Assembly: GCF_028826105.1 (NCBI RefSeq)
Contig: NZ_JAQGPL010000001.1
Span: 15,001-79,000 of the forward strand
DNA length: 64,000 nt
Reading direction: 5' to 3'
Origin: Paenibacillus humicola
Lineage (GTDB): Bacteria; Bacillota; Bacilli; Paenibacillales; Paenibacillaceae
Positions within the stretch are counted from its first letter, which is position 1; each line of letters starts with the position of its first letter. Made by a program: the position numbers and the translations under genes. Shown in pieces: positions 1-9,934 of this stretch. Below the pieces are notes generated by a model, which worked only from the letters and a program-made list of their open reading frames with translations, made no database searches and had not been told where the DNA came from.

Positions 1-1262
<1,262 letters not shown>

Positions 1263-1405
1263 TATCGGTGTTCACGGACACGTGAACGCCGCTTCGGAAG
1301 ACCAGCTAAAGAATTGATCGGATGTTCGTATCCAGTTTTCAGGGTGTAACGCCCTGAAACAGTTGGACGGATTGAGCGCAAGCTCGAACCGAGTTCAACA
1401 CCCCG

Positions 1406-1522
1406 TTTGGTGGCGATGGCGGAGGGGAACCACGCGTACCCATCCCGAACACGACCGTTAAGCCCTCCAGCGCCGATGGTACTTGGACCGCAGGGTCCTG
1501 GGAGAGTAGGACGTCGCCAAGC
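1406..1522 (+). rRNA. rrf: 5S ribosomal RNA
   Basis: A block of about 117 nt starts TTTGGTGGCGATGGCGGAGG and contains the conserved CCCATCCCGAACACG segment and GGGAGAGTAGGACGTCGCCAAGC at its 3' end. The two ends are complementary (GGTGGCGA with TCGCCAAGC), as expected for helix I. It lies about 145 nt downstream of the 23S gene with no tRNA between them. Confidence 0.95.
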
Positions 1523-1530
1523 AGCACGAA

Positions 1531-1565
1531 ACCGATTCGCTAAATGCGAGTCGGTTTTTTTGTTT
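1531..1565 (+). terminator. rRNA operon terminator
   Basis: The 10-bp stem ACCGATTCGC / GCGAGTCGGT (one G-U pair) encloses a 5-nt loop and is followed by a run of T. It sits 8 nt after the 5S gene. Confidence 0.9.
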
Positions 1566-1595
1566 TCGTCTCTTCTCAATACCGGTCAACACCGG

Positions 1596-2126
1596 TCAAC
1601 GGTGGTAATAACTCACTTCCTTACCATGAAGCATGACGACTCCACTACGTTTTTCCTTTCGAAGCATGTGAAGAATGACAATGCGCGGGGTAATGAACCA
1701 TAGATGCCAGATGAGGAAGCTCATGAAGAGTGATTCTGCGGCCCATGGGTAAATAAGACCGGTCGTGCAAATACCCAGCCCCAGCAAATGCCGGTCAAGC
1801 CGCCGGAGCAGCGCCAGTTCGATCGGCGCAGTCGGGATATAGCCGGCCCACGGCAGCTGCAGCCGCCAGCCCCAGCGCTGCCCTGTGGTTTCATTTAGCC
1901 TCCATAACGTAAGACGAATAATTCCGATCTGCAAAAGCAGCACACCGCATAATCCGACCAGAAAAGGAATCACTCCTTTGATTCCGTAACTGACAAGCTC
2001 ATAAGCAAGCAAGATCAGCAGCGAAATGCTGTGGCTCCATTTTAGCTCGCTGCGGATGTTGATTTTTCGGATGAGCTGATATTGGTAGATCGTCGCTTCC
2101 ATCTGCTCGGCGAGCGTGCCCCGCAT
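1596..2126 (-). CDS. Small integral membrane protein of unknown function
   Basis: This 176-residue protein is not one I recognise. It has about four hydrophobic segments: two in residues 33-72 (rich in Leu, Ile and Val) and two near 115-160, separated by a Trp/Arg-containing loop. The N-terminus is polar with a Gln/Tyr-rich stretch. The gene is on the minus strand, facing the rRNA terminator, and B. subtilis has no counterpart at this place. A possible ribosome-binding site AAAGGG lies about 12 nt before the ATG. The ORF is long, its amino-acid composition is membrane-like and it overlaps no other gene, so it is probably real. A function cannot be assigned. Confidence 0.6.
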   Translation of the reverse strand: MRGTLAEQMEATIYQYQLIRKINIRSELKWSHSISLLILLAYELVSYGIKGVIPFLVGLCGVLLLQIGIIRLTLWRLNETTGQRWGWRLQLPWAGYIPTAPIELALLRRLDRHLLGLGICTTGLIYPWAAESLFMSFLIWHLWFITPRIVILHMLRKEKRSGVVMLHGKEVSYYHR

Positions 2127-2248
2127 GCGTACATCAAGCCCTTTCGTTTCAGCTAAAACAAGTATCGGAAAATGAACTCTTATTCTGAAGGCACCTTTTG
2201 GGCTCCTCCAACATAAAATAAATTACTATTTGAAATAGGCTATGAAAA

Positions 2249-2279
2249 TGTATATGCTGCTAGTCTATGTGCCATAATA
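2249..2279 (+). promoter_or_regulatory. Candidate forespore (sigma-F/sigma-G) promoter of gin
   Basis: TGTATA at 2249-2254 and CATAATA at 2273-2279 are separated by 18 bp, close to the sigma-G consensus TGMATA-N18-CATACTA. It lies 40 bp upstream of gin, whose B. subtilis orthologue csfB is transcribed in the forespore. Confidence 0.6.
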
Positions 2280-2319
2280 ATAGCAATGGATTAATTTGTG
2301 CCTGTGAGGTGAAGAATCA

Positions 2320-2508
2320 ATGATTGAGGAAAACCCGTCTAATTTTTGTATTATTTGCGGCAATGAACGATCGGAAGGCATTCGCATTGTCAATGAATTT
2401 ATTTGCGAATCATGCGAAATTGAAATGGTGAAAACGGAAGTGCAGGATGCCAAATATCCTTTTTTTATCCATCAGCTCAAACGAATATGGCTTCGAAAAA
2501 ATGCCTGA
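2320..2508 (+). CDS. gin: Anti-sigma factor Gin (CsfB family)
   Basis: This 62-residue protein matches the Gin/CsfB family in size, position and its four-cysteine zinc knuckle: CIIC at residues 10-13 and CESC at 29-32. B. subtilis Gin binds and inhibits sigma-G (and other sigma factors) and so limits early or misplaced late-forespore transcription. The gene lies directly after the rRNA operon, as csfB follows rrnA in B. subtilis, but the next Bacillus genes xpaC and yaaN are missing here. GAGGTGAA lies 6 nt before the ATG. A forespore-type promoter and a hairpin flank it, so it is probably monocistronic. Confidence 0.9.
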   Translation: MIEENPSNFCIICGNERSEGIRIVNEFICESCEIEMVKTEVQDAKYPFFIHQLKRIWLRKNA

Positions 2509-2524
2509 ATCCCAGCAGCAATCC

Positions 2525-2570
2525 AACCTCATTCGCTCGAATTGAAACCGTCGAGAAAATGAGGTTTATT
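2525..2570 (+). terminator. Hairpin after gin, probable terminator
   Basis: The outer stem AACCTCATT / AATGAGGTT and inner stem CTCGA / TCGAG form a nested hairpin, followed by a short T-rich tract. The T tract is weak. Confidence 0.5.
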
Positions 2571-2663
2571 TGTCTCCACTCGCCTGTCTCCATTCGCGTT
2601 TATGCCGTTTGTCGGGTATGATGAAAGGAAGACAAACCGCTTATTCATGAGGGAGTAAGGCAG

Positions 2664-4154
2664 ATGAATACCAAAGGGAATCGGTGGCAAATACCGCTAG
2701 CGGCAGCAGTAACTCATCACGCGGACTCCAAGCCGGTCAGCTTTCACGTACCCGGACATAAGTTTGCGCAGTCCATTCAAAAATTGGCGTCCGATCTGCC
2801 GCGCGTTTGGTCCGCAATGCATGCGGCCATGTCGATTGATGTAACAGAGCTGTCGGATACGGACGATCTGCACGCGCCGGCTGGTGCGATTGCGGAAGCG
2901 CAGCGACTTGCGGCGGACAGCTTCGGTGCGGAGCGCACCTATTTTCTCGTAGGCGGAAGTACGGCGGGCAATCTTGCGCTGCTGCTCGCCTGCTGTGAAC
3001 CGGGCGATGTCATCATCGTACAGCGCAATGTGCACAAATCAGTGCTGAACGGGCTTGCTTTGGCCGGAGCCCAAACGGTTTTCGTTACTCCCCGCAGAGA
3101 TGAATCCACGCAGTTGGATGTCGTGCCGGAGCTAGCGGACATCGAAGAAGCATTGACTCGTTATCCGGAAGCGAAAGCCGTTTTTCTCACCAACCCTTCC
3201 TATTACGGATTTTGCGTCGATCTGGCACCATACGCGGAATTTGTCCATAATCGCCATAAACTGCTTTTGGTCGACGAAGCGCATGGCGCTCATTTCGGCC
3301 GGCATCCGCGCTTTCCAAGGTCTGCCGTACATGCGGGGGCCGATGCGGTCGTTCAATCGACGCATAAGACGCTGACGGCACTTACCATGGGAGCGATGCT
3401 CCATATTCAGGGGAATCGATTAGATCATCAGGCGGTCAAACGGGCTTTATCGATGATACAAAGCTCCAGCCCGTCGTATCCGATTATGATTTCGCTCGAT
3501 ATTGCCCGGGCAATGGTGGATTATTACGGGCCGGCTTTGTTTGAAAAGGGAATTGAAACGGCAGACCGACTGCGGCACGCGATTAAACATTCGGAGCGCT
3601 TCAAGCTGGTCGAATCGTGCGATCGGTTGATCCGGACGGATCCGCTGCGAATCGTATTCATGGACAGAACAGGCTTATTGTCGGGTTATGAAATACTTTC
3701 GGCGCTCGAGCGGAAGGGCTGCTGGGCCGAAATGGCCGATGCAGAGCATGTCGTTCTCGTGGTCGGCATGGAGTCCGGCGACGAGGATGCGACAAGACTA
3801 CTTGCAGCGTTAAATGAGATAGCCGAGGAATCGAGAGGTTCGTCGAAACCGGCTTTTGAACGTGAAAAAGCAAGTCTGTTATGGAACGGTAGCCGTATTT
3901 CCGAGCCTATTCGAATGAGTCGCAATAAATACGCCGAGCATGAAATCGAGACTGTCGAACTTGGCCGGGCAGCCGGACGTATATCGGCTGATCTTGTCAT
4001 TCCGTATCCGCCGGGCATTCCAATCTTATTTCCCGGGGAAGAAATTTCGCCGGAGCTGGTTTCTTATGTCGAAGCTTTGCGGTCGTTAGCTGCCAAATGT
4101 CAGGGAACTGCCGACCCATCGCTGCAAACGCTGGCCGTCCTGCGTATCAGATGA
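2664..4154 (+). CDS. yaaO: YaaO-type PLP-dependent Orn/Lys/Arg decarboxylase family protein
   Basis: This 496-residue protein is a fold-type I PLP enzyme of the Orn/Lys/Arg decarboxylase group, the same family as YaaO and SpeA of Bacillus. The substrate-binding region shows FHVPGHK near residue 30, and DEAHGAHFG is followed by the PLP-binding STHKT with Lys at about 235. The C-terminal domain ends in a PYPPGIPILFPGE segment typical of the family. It lies between gin and tmk as in B. subtilis. Substrate preference (arginine, lysine or another) cannot be read from the sequence, so polyamine synthesis is an inference. The start is an ATG preceded by GGGAGTAAGG. Confidence 0.9.
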   Translation: MNTKGNRWQIPLAAAVTHHADSKPVSFHVPGHKFAQSIQKLASDLPRVWSAMHAAMSIDVTELSDTDDLHAPAGAIAEAQRLAADSFGAERTYFLVGGSTAGNLALLLACCEPGDVIIVQRNVHKSVLNGLALAGAQTVFVTPRRDESTQLDVVPELADIEEALTRYPEAKAVFLTNPSYYGFCVDLAPYAEFVHNRHKLLLVDEAHGAHFGRHPRFPRSAVHAGADAVVQSTHKTLTALTMGAMLHIQGNRLDHQAVKRALSMIQSSSPSYPIMISLDIARAMVDYYGPALFEKGIETADRLRHAIKHSERFKLVESCDRLIRTDPLRIVFMDRTGLLSGYEILSALERKGCWAEMADAEHVVLVVGMESGDEDATRLLAALNEIAEESRGSSKPAFEREKASLLWNGSRISEPIRMSRNKYAEHEIETVELGRAAGRISADLVIPYPPGIPILFPGEEISPELVSYVEALRSLAAKCQGTADPSLQTLAVLRIR

Positions 4155-4157
4155 ACG

Positions 4158-4186
4158 TTTACGTGTCGAATACGCTTTGTTATGAT
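4158..4186 (+). promoter_or_regulatory. Candidate sigma-A promoter of tmk
   Basis: TTTACG at 4158-4163 and TATGAT at 4181-4186 have a 17-bp spacer. They lie between the yaaO stop codon and the tmk start, giving tmk its own vegetative promoter. Confidence 0.5.
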
Positions 4187-4221
4187 GAATTTATTAACTT
4201 TCTTCGAAGGGATTTTGCAGG

Positions 4222-4878
4222 GTGTCGAATCGAAAACGTTTTATTTCGGTGGAAGGCGGCGAAGGAGCCGGGAAAACGACCTTGATCGAAGGCTTGTCGA
4301 AGCTTCTCCGTGAAAAGGGCATACGCGTCGTCACGACGCGCGAGCCGGGCGGCATCCCAATCGCCGAGCAGATTCGCAAGGTTATTCTGGACCCGGCCAA
4401 TACGCTTATGGAAGCGAGGACGGAAGCGCTACTGTACGCCGCGGCGCGCAGGCAGCATTTGGTCCAAAAAGTGATTCCCGCTCTGGAAGAAGGCGCGGTT
4501 GTCATTTGCGACCGGTTTGTCGACAGCTCGCTGGCTTATCAAGGGTACGCGCGGGGACTTGGCATTGAACAGGTATGGGCCGTAAACCGGTTTGCCGTAG
4601 AAGGGGCCATGCCGATGCTGACGCTTTGGCTCGATCTGGAGCCGGAAGCCGGGCTGCGCCGCATTCACAGCGCAAACGAGCGGGAAATCAACCGGCTAGA
4701 CCTGGAGGAATTAACGTTTCACCAGCGGGTACGGGAAGGCTATCAAATGGTGTACGAACGAGATACACAGCGCATTATTCGTTTGGATGCGGAAAAACCG
4801 CAAAAAGCGCTGATAAATGAAGCTTTTCAAATTATTGAAGCAAAATTTGGAGGATTATCGGCAGTCGATGTCAAATAA
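4222..4878 (+). CDS. tmk: Thymidylate kinase
   Basis: Tmk phosphorylates dTMP to dTDP in the cytoplasm for DNA synthesis. The 218-residue protein has the P-loop GGEGAGKT at residues 12-19 and the conserved DRFVDSSLAYQG segment near 98-109, which covers the DR(Y/F) motif and the nucleoside-binding loop. The length is usual for the family. The start is GTG with AAGGGA 9 nt upstream; the next in-frame ATG would cut into the P-loop. It is followed by darA, yaaR and holB as in B. subtilis. Confidence 0.96.
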   Translation: MSNRKRFISVEGGEGAGKTTLIEGLSKLLREKGIRVVTTREPGGIPIAEQIRKVILDPANTLMEARTEALLYAAARRQHLVQKVIPALEEGAVVICDRFVDSSLAYQGYARGLGIEQVWAVNRFAVEGAMPMLTLWLDLEPEAGLRRIHSANEREINRLDLEELTFHQRVREGYQMVYERDTQRIIRLDAEKPQKALINEAFQIIEAKFGGLSAVDVK

Positions 4879-5025
4879 ATAAAGTATGGCGTCATTGACA
4901 ATCGGCGTCATACCGGATTTTGCCGGGAGGGCACCTTACTTATGTTTTGCCGCTGAAGCTCCGTTTTAACGGGCGGCGGTACACAAGGGAAACCCGGCGC
5001 TACAATTCGATTGGGAGGGATTAAG

Positions 5026-5355
5026 ATGAAGTTGGTGATCGCGATCGTGCAGGACAAGGACAGCAACCGTTTGTCGAATGCGCTCGTGCGGGAAGGGTTC
5101 AGGGCCACAAAGCTTGCCAGTACGGGCGGGTTCCTGCGTGCCGGCAACACGACGTTCATGGTCGGCATCGAGGATGAGCGCGTGCATGAAGTGCTTCAGG
5201 TCATCCGCCTTAACTGTAAAGTGCGTGATCAGCTCGTTTCCCCCGTCTCACCGATGGGCAGCACGACGGATGCCTACATTCCGTTTCCGGTTGAAGTCCA
5301 GGTGGGAGGCGCGGCGGTATTCGTCGTTCCGGTCGAACGTTTCGAACACTTCTAA
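5026..5355 (+). CDS. darA: Cyclic-di-AMP receptor DarA (PstA/YaaQ, PII-like)
   Basis: This 109-residue PII-like protein has the DarA features: the QDKDSNRL loop near the N-terminus, TGGFLRAGNTTFMVG and the PVSPMG segment that contacts c-di-AMP in solved orthologues. It is a trimeric binder of c-di-AMP whose target is not established. The start is the ATG with GGAGG 7 nt upstream, not an upstream in-frame start that lies before this site. The same window carries a c-di-AMP riboswitch upstream of yabE, so two separate c-di-AMP readouts are encoded within 8 kb. Confidence 0.94.
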   Translation: MKLVIAIVQDKDSNRLSNALVREGFRATKLASTGGFLRAGNTTFMVGIEDERVHEVLQVIRLNCKVRDQLVSPVSPMGSTTDAYIPFPVEVQVGGAAVFVVPVERFEHF

Positions 5356-5374
5356 AATTTGGACGTGAATACGA

Positions 5375-5818
5375 ATGAAAATAAACCCGGGGTGGCGACC
5401 GCTCGGGCAGGATCGCGCATTAGCGGATCATGGGTCGAAAACGGCACAGCCGAAGCTTTTTTCGGATATGCTCCAGAATCAGGATCAACAGCGCACGATG
5501 GAAGAGCTTCAGCTGAAGCTTGCGGATATCCATCGTCAGGGAGAACGGCTGTCGCGCTCGATGACGGTGCGGGAGCTGAATCTCTATCGCCGAATGGTCA
5601 AGCATTTTCTCGAGGATACGGTTAAACGCGGCGTCGGAACCAAAGAAACGCGGGGTTTCGACCGCCGCGGCCGGGTCAAAAAGTACAAGCTGCTGGAGGA
5701 AATTGATGCTTCGCTGCTGGCGATGGGCGATGAGCTGCTGCAAAGCGAAGAGGGACGGCTTGAGCTGCTGCAAAAAATCGGGGATATCCGCGGCTTGCTT
5801 ATTAATTTGTTTTTTTAA
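5375..5818 (+). CDS. yaaR: YaaR family protein (DUF327)
   Basis: This 147-residue helical protein corresponds to B. subtilis YaaR in position, between darA and holB, and in sequence. It has a charged N-terminus, a long central helix region (about residues 32-75) with MTVRELNLYRRMVKHFL, then RGVGTKETRGFDRRGR and a C-terminal helix ending GLLINLFF. Function is unknown. The ATG has only a weak Shine-Dalgarno (GGACG), which suggests translation partly coupled to darA, whose stop is 19 nt upstream. Confidence 0.85.
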   Translation: MKINPGWRPLGQDRALADHGSKTAQPKLFSDMLQNQDQQRTMEELQLKLADIHRQGERLSRSMTVRELNLYRRMVKHFLEDTVKRGVGTKETRGFDRRGRVKKYKLLEEIDASLLAMGDELLQSEEGRLELLQKIGDIRGLLINLFF

Positions 5819-5836
5819 AGAAAGGAACGAAGCATC

Positions 5837-6814
5837 ATGAGCATTGCGCAGATTGCCGGGCAGCCGAAAGCGAAACGGATCCTGCAGCATGCACTCCGTA
5901 CGGGAAAAGTGTCGCATGCTTACTTATTCAGCGGGCCGGCAGGGAGCGGACGGATGAAGATGGCGGAAGCGTTCGCCAAAGCGCTTTTTTGCACGGAGGG
6001 CGGCGGCGACGCTTGCGGCCGATGTCTGGCCTGCCGCAAATTCGAGCACGGCAACCAGCCGGACCTGCACCGTGTGGAGCCGGACGGCAATTCGATCAAA
6101 ATCGAGCAAATTCGCGAGCTTCAGCGAGAGCTTGCTTACCGTAATACCGGTTCCGAACGCAAAATCTATATCGTGACCAAAACCGAATCGATGACGCTTC
6201 AGGCGGCGAACAGCCTGCTGAAGTTTCTGGAAGAGCCCCAAACGCCCGTCGTCGCCATTCTCCTGGCGGAAAACGTACAGGCGGTGCTGCCCACCATCCG
6301 TTCCCGAACCCAGTGGATCCCTTTTACGCCGCTCGCACCGCAGCAGATGCTGCAAACGCTAGTCGACGAAGGTGCACCTCCGCTGCTTGCATCCGCGGCC
6401 GTTCATTTGGCCAACGGACTTGATGCCTGCCGGGAAATCATCCAGCAGAATGGGTTTGCAGAAACAAGAAACGTAGTGATACAATTAGGCAAGGACAGTC
6501 TAACCCGATTCACCGCGGCGATGATGTCCGCCCAGCAGCACATATTCAAAACGGATCTAGGGGAACAGCCGCAGCTGCTGCTTTCCCTACTCGTCTTATG
6601 GTATAAAGATATGATTCATTTTCAAGCAGGCAGACAGGATGCGATCGTGTTCCGCGATCAGCTCGAATGGGTCGGCAAGCACGCGTTCGAACGTTCGGCG
6701 GACGGCTGGGTGCGGTGCATCGAGCATACGCTGGAAACAGGGAAACGAATTCGCGCGCACGTATCGCCGCAGCTTGCATTCGAGCAGCTGTTCATCCGCA
6801 TACAGGAGGGGTGA
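5837..6814 (+). CDS. holB: DNA polymerase III subunit delta'
   Basis: Delta' is the stator of the DnaX clamp loader. The 325-residue protein has the AAA+ fold with a degenerate P-loop GPAGSGRMK at 33-41, in which the usual Lys is Arg39. The zinc module uses Cys52, Cys60, Cys63 and Cys66. A sensor-like stretch NSLLKFLEEPQTP and the SRT arginine-finger region (TIRSRTQW) follow. Loss of the P-loop Lys fits a subunit that does not hydrolyse ATP. AAAGGA lies about 10 nt before the ATG. It is followed after 4 nt by ricT, as in B. subtilis. Confidence 0.95.
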   Translation: MSIAQIAGQPKAKRILQHALRTGKVSHAYLFSGPAGSGRMKMAEAFAKALFCTEGGGDACGRCLACRKFEHGNQPDLHRVEPDGNSIKIEQIRELQRELAYRNTGSERKIYIVTKTESMTLQAANSLLKFLEEPQTPVVAILLAENVQAVLPTIRSRTQWIPFTPLAPQQMLQTLVDEGAPPLLASAAVHLANGLDACREIIQQNGFAETRNVVIQLGKDSLTRFTAAMMSAQQHIFKTDLGEQPQLLLSLLVLWYKDMIHFQAGRQDAIVFRDQLEWVGKHAFERSADGWVRCIEHTLETGKRIRAHVSPQLAFEQLFIRIQEG

Positions 6815-6818
6815 GTGA

Positions 6819-7619
6819 TTGTACAACGTCGTAGGCGTGCGCTTTAAGAAAGCGGGCAAGATCTACTATTTCGATCCGGTCGATTTTCCGGTCGGCAAGG
6901 ATCAGCATGTCATTGTCGAAACGGCCAGAGGCGTCGAATACGGGAAGGTCGTTGTCGGGCAGAAGCAAGTCGGTGAATCGGATGTTGTCCTGCCGCTCAA
7001 AAAAGTGATTCGGATTGCCGGCGACCAGGACGCAAAGGTCGTCGAAGAGAATAAATCGGCGGCGCGTAATGCGTTTGCCACCTGTATCGAGAAAATTAAA
7101 GATCATCAGCTTAAAATGAAGCTTGTCGACGTGGAGTTCACGTTCGACCGAAATAAAATTATCTTTTATTTCACGGCCGAGGGGCGGGTCGATTTCCGGG
7201 AGCTTGTCAAAGACCTGGCCAGCGTATTCCGTACTCGGATCGAGCTGCGTCAGATCGGCGTACGGGACGAAGCGAAAATGCTCGGCGGCATCGGACCGTG
7301 CGGCCGCGTGCTCTGCTGTTCGTCCTGGCTGGGAGATTTCGAGCCGGTTTCGATCAAGATGGCGAAGGATCAGAACCTGTCGCTGAATCCGACAAAAATT
7401 TCCGGTTTATGCGGAAGGCTGATGTGCTGTCTCAAATATGAGCACGATAATTATGAAAGCACGAGGGAAGAGCTGCCGGGCGTCGGCAAGATCGTCATCA
7501 CTTCCTTCGGGGAAGGCAAAGTCACCGGCTTGAACGCCGGCACCAAAACCGTATTTGTCCAGCTGTTCGACGGCGGGAAGCCGAAGGAACTGGCGCTCGA
7601 GGACGTCGTCGTCAAATAA
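6819..7619 (+). CDS. ricT: Regulatory iron-sulfur protein RicT (YaaT, PSP1 domain)
   Basis: RicT forms the Ric (Y) complex with RicA and RicF, which in B. subtilis promotes RNase Y-dependent mRNA maturation and affects sporulation, competence and biofilm formation. The 266-residue protein is a PSP1-domain protein with the conserved cysteine clusters GPCGRVLCC and GLCGRLMCC (about residues 163-208) that take part in iron-sulfur binding in the complex. The start is TTG with AGGAGGG 8 nt upstream, 4 nt after the holB stop, so the two are translationally linked. It is followed by yabA. Confidence 0.94.
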   Translation: MYNVVGVRFKKAGKIYYFDPVDFPVGKDQHVIVETARGVEYGKVVVGQKQVGESDVVLPLKKVIRIAGDQDAKVVEENKSAARNAFATCIEKIKDHQLKMKLVDVEFTFDRNKIIFYFTAEGRVDFRELVKDLASVFRTRIELRQIGVRDEAKMLGGIGPCGRVLCCSSWLGDFEPVSIKMAKDQNLSLNPTKISGLCGRLMCCLKYEHDNYESTREELPGVGKIVITSFGEGKVTGLNAGTKTVFVQLFDGGKPKELALEDVVVK

Positions 7620-7679
7620 AGCCAAACCCTTGGCAAATCCGATCGTCCGAAGCCGATCAGTCTTTGGGGTGGGAGAACC

Positions 7680-8075
7680 TTGAACAAGAAAGATATTTTT
7701 ATCCAAATGGACGAGCTTGAAACCCACATGGGAACCCTGCATGCCGATCTCGGCGAGCTGAAACAGCGGGTCAAGGAGCTGCTGGAAGAAAATAAACGGC
7801 TCAGTATTGAAAATCAGCAGCTTCGCAAGCTGTTTAAGCGTGAGACCGCCTTCGAGACCATCGAGGAGGATTTGGGTGAAACGGCAGCGGCAGCGTCTCC
7901 GGACGCTTTTTCGGCCCGAATGCCGGCATCCGTCGACCAGCTGGCTGTCGGGGAAGGCTACGACAATCTGGCCAGGCTGTATTATGAAGGCTTTCATATT
8001 TGCAACTTGTATTACGGACATTTAAGGACCGAAGGCGACTGCTTGTTCTGCCTGTCCTTTCTGAATAAAGATTGA
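7680..8075 (+). CDS. yabA: Replication initiation control protein YabA
   Basis: YabA binds DnaA and DnaN and limits re-initiation of chromosome replication. The 131-residue protein has an N-terminal leucine-zipper-like coiled coil (about residues 1-60, with [20 protein letters not shown]), a variable linker rich in Ala and a C-terminal zinc-binding region with HICNLYYG and CLFC. This is the usual YabA layout. The start is TTG with a GGGGTGGGAG ribosome-binding site. Its place between ricT and yabB is conserved. Confidence 0.94.
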   Translation: MNKKDIFIQMDELETHMGTLHADLGELKQRVKELLEENKRLSIENQQLRKLFKRETAFETIEEDLGETAAAASPDAFSARMPASVDQLAVGEGYDNLARLYYEGFHICNLYYGHLRTEGDCLFCLSFLNKD

Positions 8076-8158
8076 GTGCGACAAGGCCTGGGCACATTCC
8101 GGGTCTTGTTTTTATTACGTATTGACATCCAAGTGGAATAATGAGGAGAAGCGATGCC

Positions 8159-8950
8159 GTGTCGAACGACGTTACGATTGAACCGAATGAACGAGTGGAC
8201 GATCTCTTAACCCGCCGTCTTCATATTATTCAAAGCCGGGAAGTGTTCAGCTTCTCCATGGATGCCGTCCTTCTGGCCCGGTTCGCCGGCGTTCCGCCCC
8301 GGGGACGCGTGCTTGACTTGTGTACCGGCAACGGGGTCATTCCGCTCATCCTGACGACGAGGACGAAGGCGCCGATTGACGGTGTCGAAATTCAGCCGAA
8401 GCTCGCGGACATGGCGCGCCGCAGCGTAAGGATGAATAGGCTGGAGAACCGGATCCAGATCTTTGAAGGGGATTTGCGTTTGTTTCATCTCCAATGCGGG
8501 TACGGTATATATGATGCCGTTACGGTCAATCCGCCTTACATACCGGCAGGTACGGGCGAGCCGAATGAAAATCCGTATGTCGCGACGGCGAGACATGAAT
8601 TGAACGGCACATTGGATGAAATTATACAAGCATGCGCAAGGCTCGTCAGAACGGGCGGACGCGTATCGCTCGTTCATAAACCGTCCCGATTCGTGGAAAT
8701 CGTGGATACGCTGCGTAAATGGAAGCTCGAGCCCAAACGGATCCGTTTCGTTCATCCCTATGTTGATGCGGAAGCGAATATGGTGCTGATCGAAGCGATC
8801 AGGGACGCGAAACCCGACGTCAAGCTGCTGCCGCCTTTGATTGTTTATAATGAAGAAAGACATTATCATGAAGAGATTTTACGGATTTATTACGGGAACA
8901 ACGACCGGGACGCAAGGGGGGACCAGGATGAAGGTGCAGCGAAGCTTTGA
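8159..8950 (+). CDS. yabB: tRNA1(Val) A37 N6-methyltransferase family protein (YabB)
   Basis: This is a class I SAM-dependent methyltransferase of the TrmN6/YabB family. It has the SAM-binding VLDLCTGNGVIPL motif near residue 52 and the catalytic NPPY motif near 124, which is typical of N6-adenine methyltransferases. The GTG at 8159 is chosen because GAGGAG lies 10 nt upstream; an in-frame ATG at 8141 would place that site inside the gene. The reading frame overlaps rsmI by 23 nt. B. subtilis has yazA (a GIY-YIG protein) between these two genes, and it is absent here. Confidence 0.9.
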   Translation: MSNDVTIEPNERVDDLLTRRLHIIQSREVFSFSMDAVLLARFAGVPPRGRVLDLCTGNGVIPLILTTRTKAPIDGVEIQPKLADMARRSVRMNRLENRIQIFEGDLRLFHLQCGYGIYDAVTVNPPYIPAGTGEPNENPYVATARHELNGTLDEIIQACARLVRTGGRVSLVHKPSRFVEIVDTLRKWKLEPKRIRFVHPYVDAEANMVLIEAIRDAKPDVKLLPPLIVYNEERHYHEEILRIYYGNNDRDARGDQDEGAAKL

Positions 8951-9821
8951 ATCGGGGAACGCCGAAGCGCGGCGGCAGGGGATGCTGTATCTGGTCGGCA
9001 CGCCGATCGGCAATTTGGAGGATATGACCTTTCGCGCCATCCGGACGCTGAAGGAAGCCGATCTGATTGCGGCAGAGGATACCCGGCAAACCCGGAAGCT
9101 GCTGACCCATTTTGAAATCGGGACGCGGCTGGTCAGTTATCACGAGCATAATAAAGAGGCGAGCGGCGCGGAGCTGATCCGGCTTATGGAGGAAGGGCAT
9201 CAAATCGCGCTCGTCAGCGATGCGGGGCTTCCGGCGATATCCGATCCGGGGGCTGATTTGGTGGCGGCCGCGGTCGAGAGGGACATTCCGGTCGTGCCGG
9301 TTCCGGGAGCCAATGCCGCCTTGTCCGCCCTCATCATGTCCGGGCTTTCAACGGACCGGTTCGTTTTTGCCGGCTTTCCACCGCGCGAACGGAAACCGCT
9401 TCATGAATGGCTGCAGCGGCTGCGCATGCAGGAAGGGACCGTCATTGTCTACGAATCGCCGCACCGCATCGCGAAGACCTTAAACGTCATGCTCGAGCTT
9501 TGGGGCGACAGGCGAGCCGCCATGATTCGGGAGCTGACCAAGCGGCATGAAGAAGCGGTTCGCGGGACGATTTCCGAATGTCTAACATGGCTGAGCGAGC
9601 ATCCGCCGCTCGGGGAATATTGTCTGGTGGTCGACGGCGCAGGCGAGGAGGAACGGGCAGAACGTCAAGACGAAGCCCGCTGGTGGAAGGAGATCAGCGT
9701 CGCCGAGCACGTGCAGCGTTACGAAGCGGAGACGGGCGACCGCAAGGAAGCGATCAGGAAAGCGGCACAGGACCGGGGTCTTCCGAAGCGTGAAGTCTAC
9801 AACGAATTGATGCGAAAATAA
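8928..9821 (+). CDS. rsmI: 16S rRNA 2'-O-ribose C1402 methyltransferase
   Basis: RsmI methylates C1402 of 16S rRNA in the decoding centre. The 297-residue protein has the tetrapyrrole-methylase fold with LYLVGTPIGNLEDMTFRA, AAEDTRQT and SDAGLPAISDPG motifs. The ATG at 8928 is supported by AAGGGGGG 6 nt upstream. The in-frame ATG at 8841 is less likely, because it lies deep inside yabB and has no ribosome-binding site. The C-terminus is Lys/Arg-rich. It is convergent with abrB. Confidence 0.95.
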   Translation: MKVQRSFESGNAEARRQGMLYLVGTPIGNLEDMTFRAIRTLKEADLIAAEDTRQTRKLLTHFEIGTRLVSYHEHNKEASGAELIRLMEEGHQIALVSDAGLPAISDPGADLVAAAVERDIPVVPVPGANAALSALIMSGLSTDRFVFAGFPPRERKPLHEWLQRLRMQEGTVIVYESPHRIAKTLNVMLELWGDRRAAMIRELTKRHEEAVRGTISECLTWLSEHPPLGEYCLVVDGAGEEERAERQDEARWWKEISVAEHVQRYEAETGDRKEAIRKAAQDRGLPKREVYNELMRK

Positions 9822-9858
9822 AAAAGGACCTTCCTAAGCGGGTTCTGGCTCAGGAAGG
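9822..9858 (-). terminator. Terminator of abrB (possibly also serving rsmI)
   Basis: The 7-bp stem CCTTCCT / AGGAAGG is read on the minus strand and is followed by a TCCTTTTTTA tract. On the plus strand there is no T run after the stem, so it mainly ends abrB. Confidence 0.75.
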
Positions 9859-9934
9859 CAGTAAGGAGTATAAAAAAGGTTAGAATTAACAAGTTCGGTA
9901 AATGTATTATAACCTATAATTTCATTTTTGTCTC

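Noticed and set aside
1263..1405. tRNA genes between 23S and 5S, or elsewhere in the window
   Set aside because: No T-arm GGTTCGAATCC-type block or cloverleaf was seen in this spacer or in the yabR-spoIIE gap.
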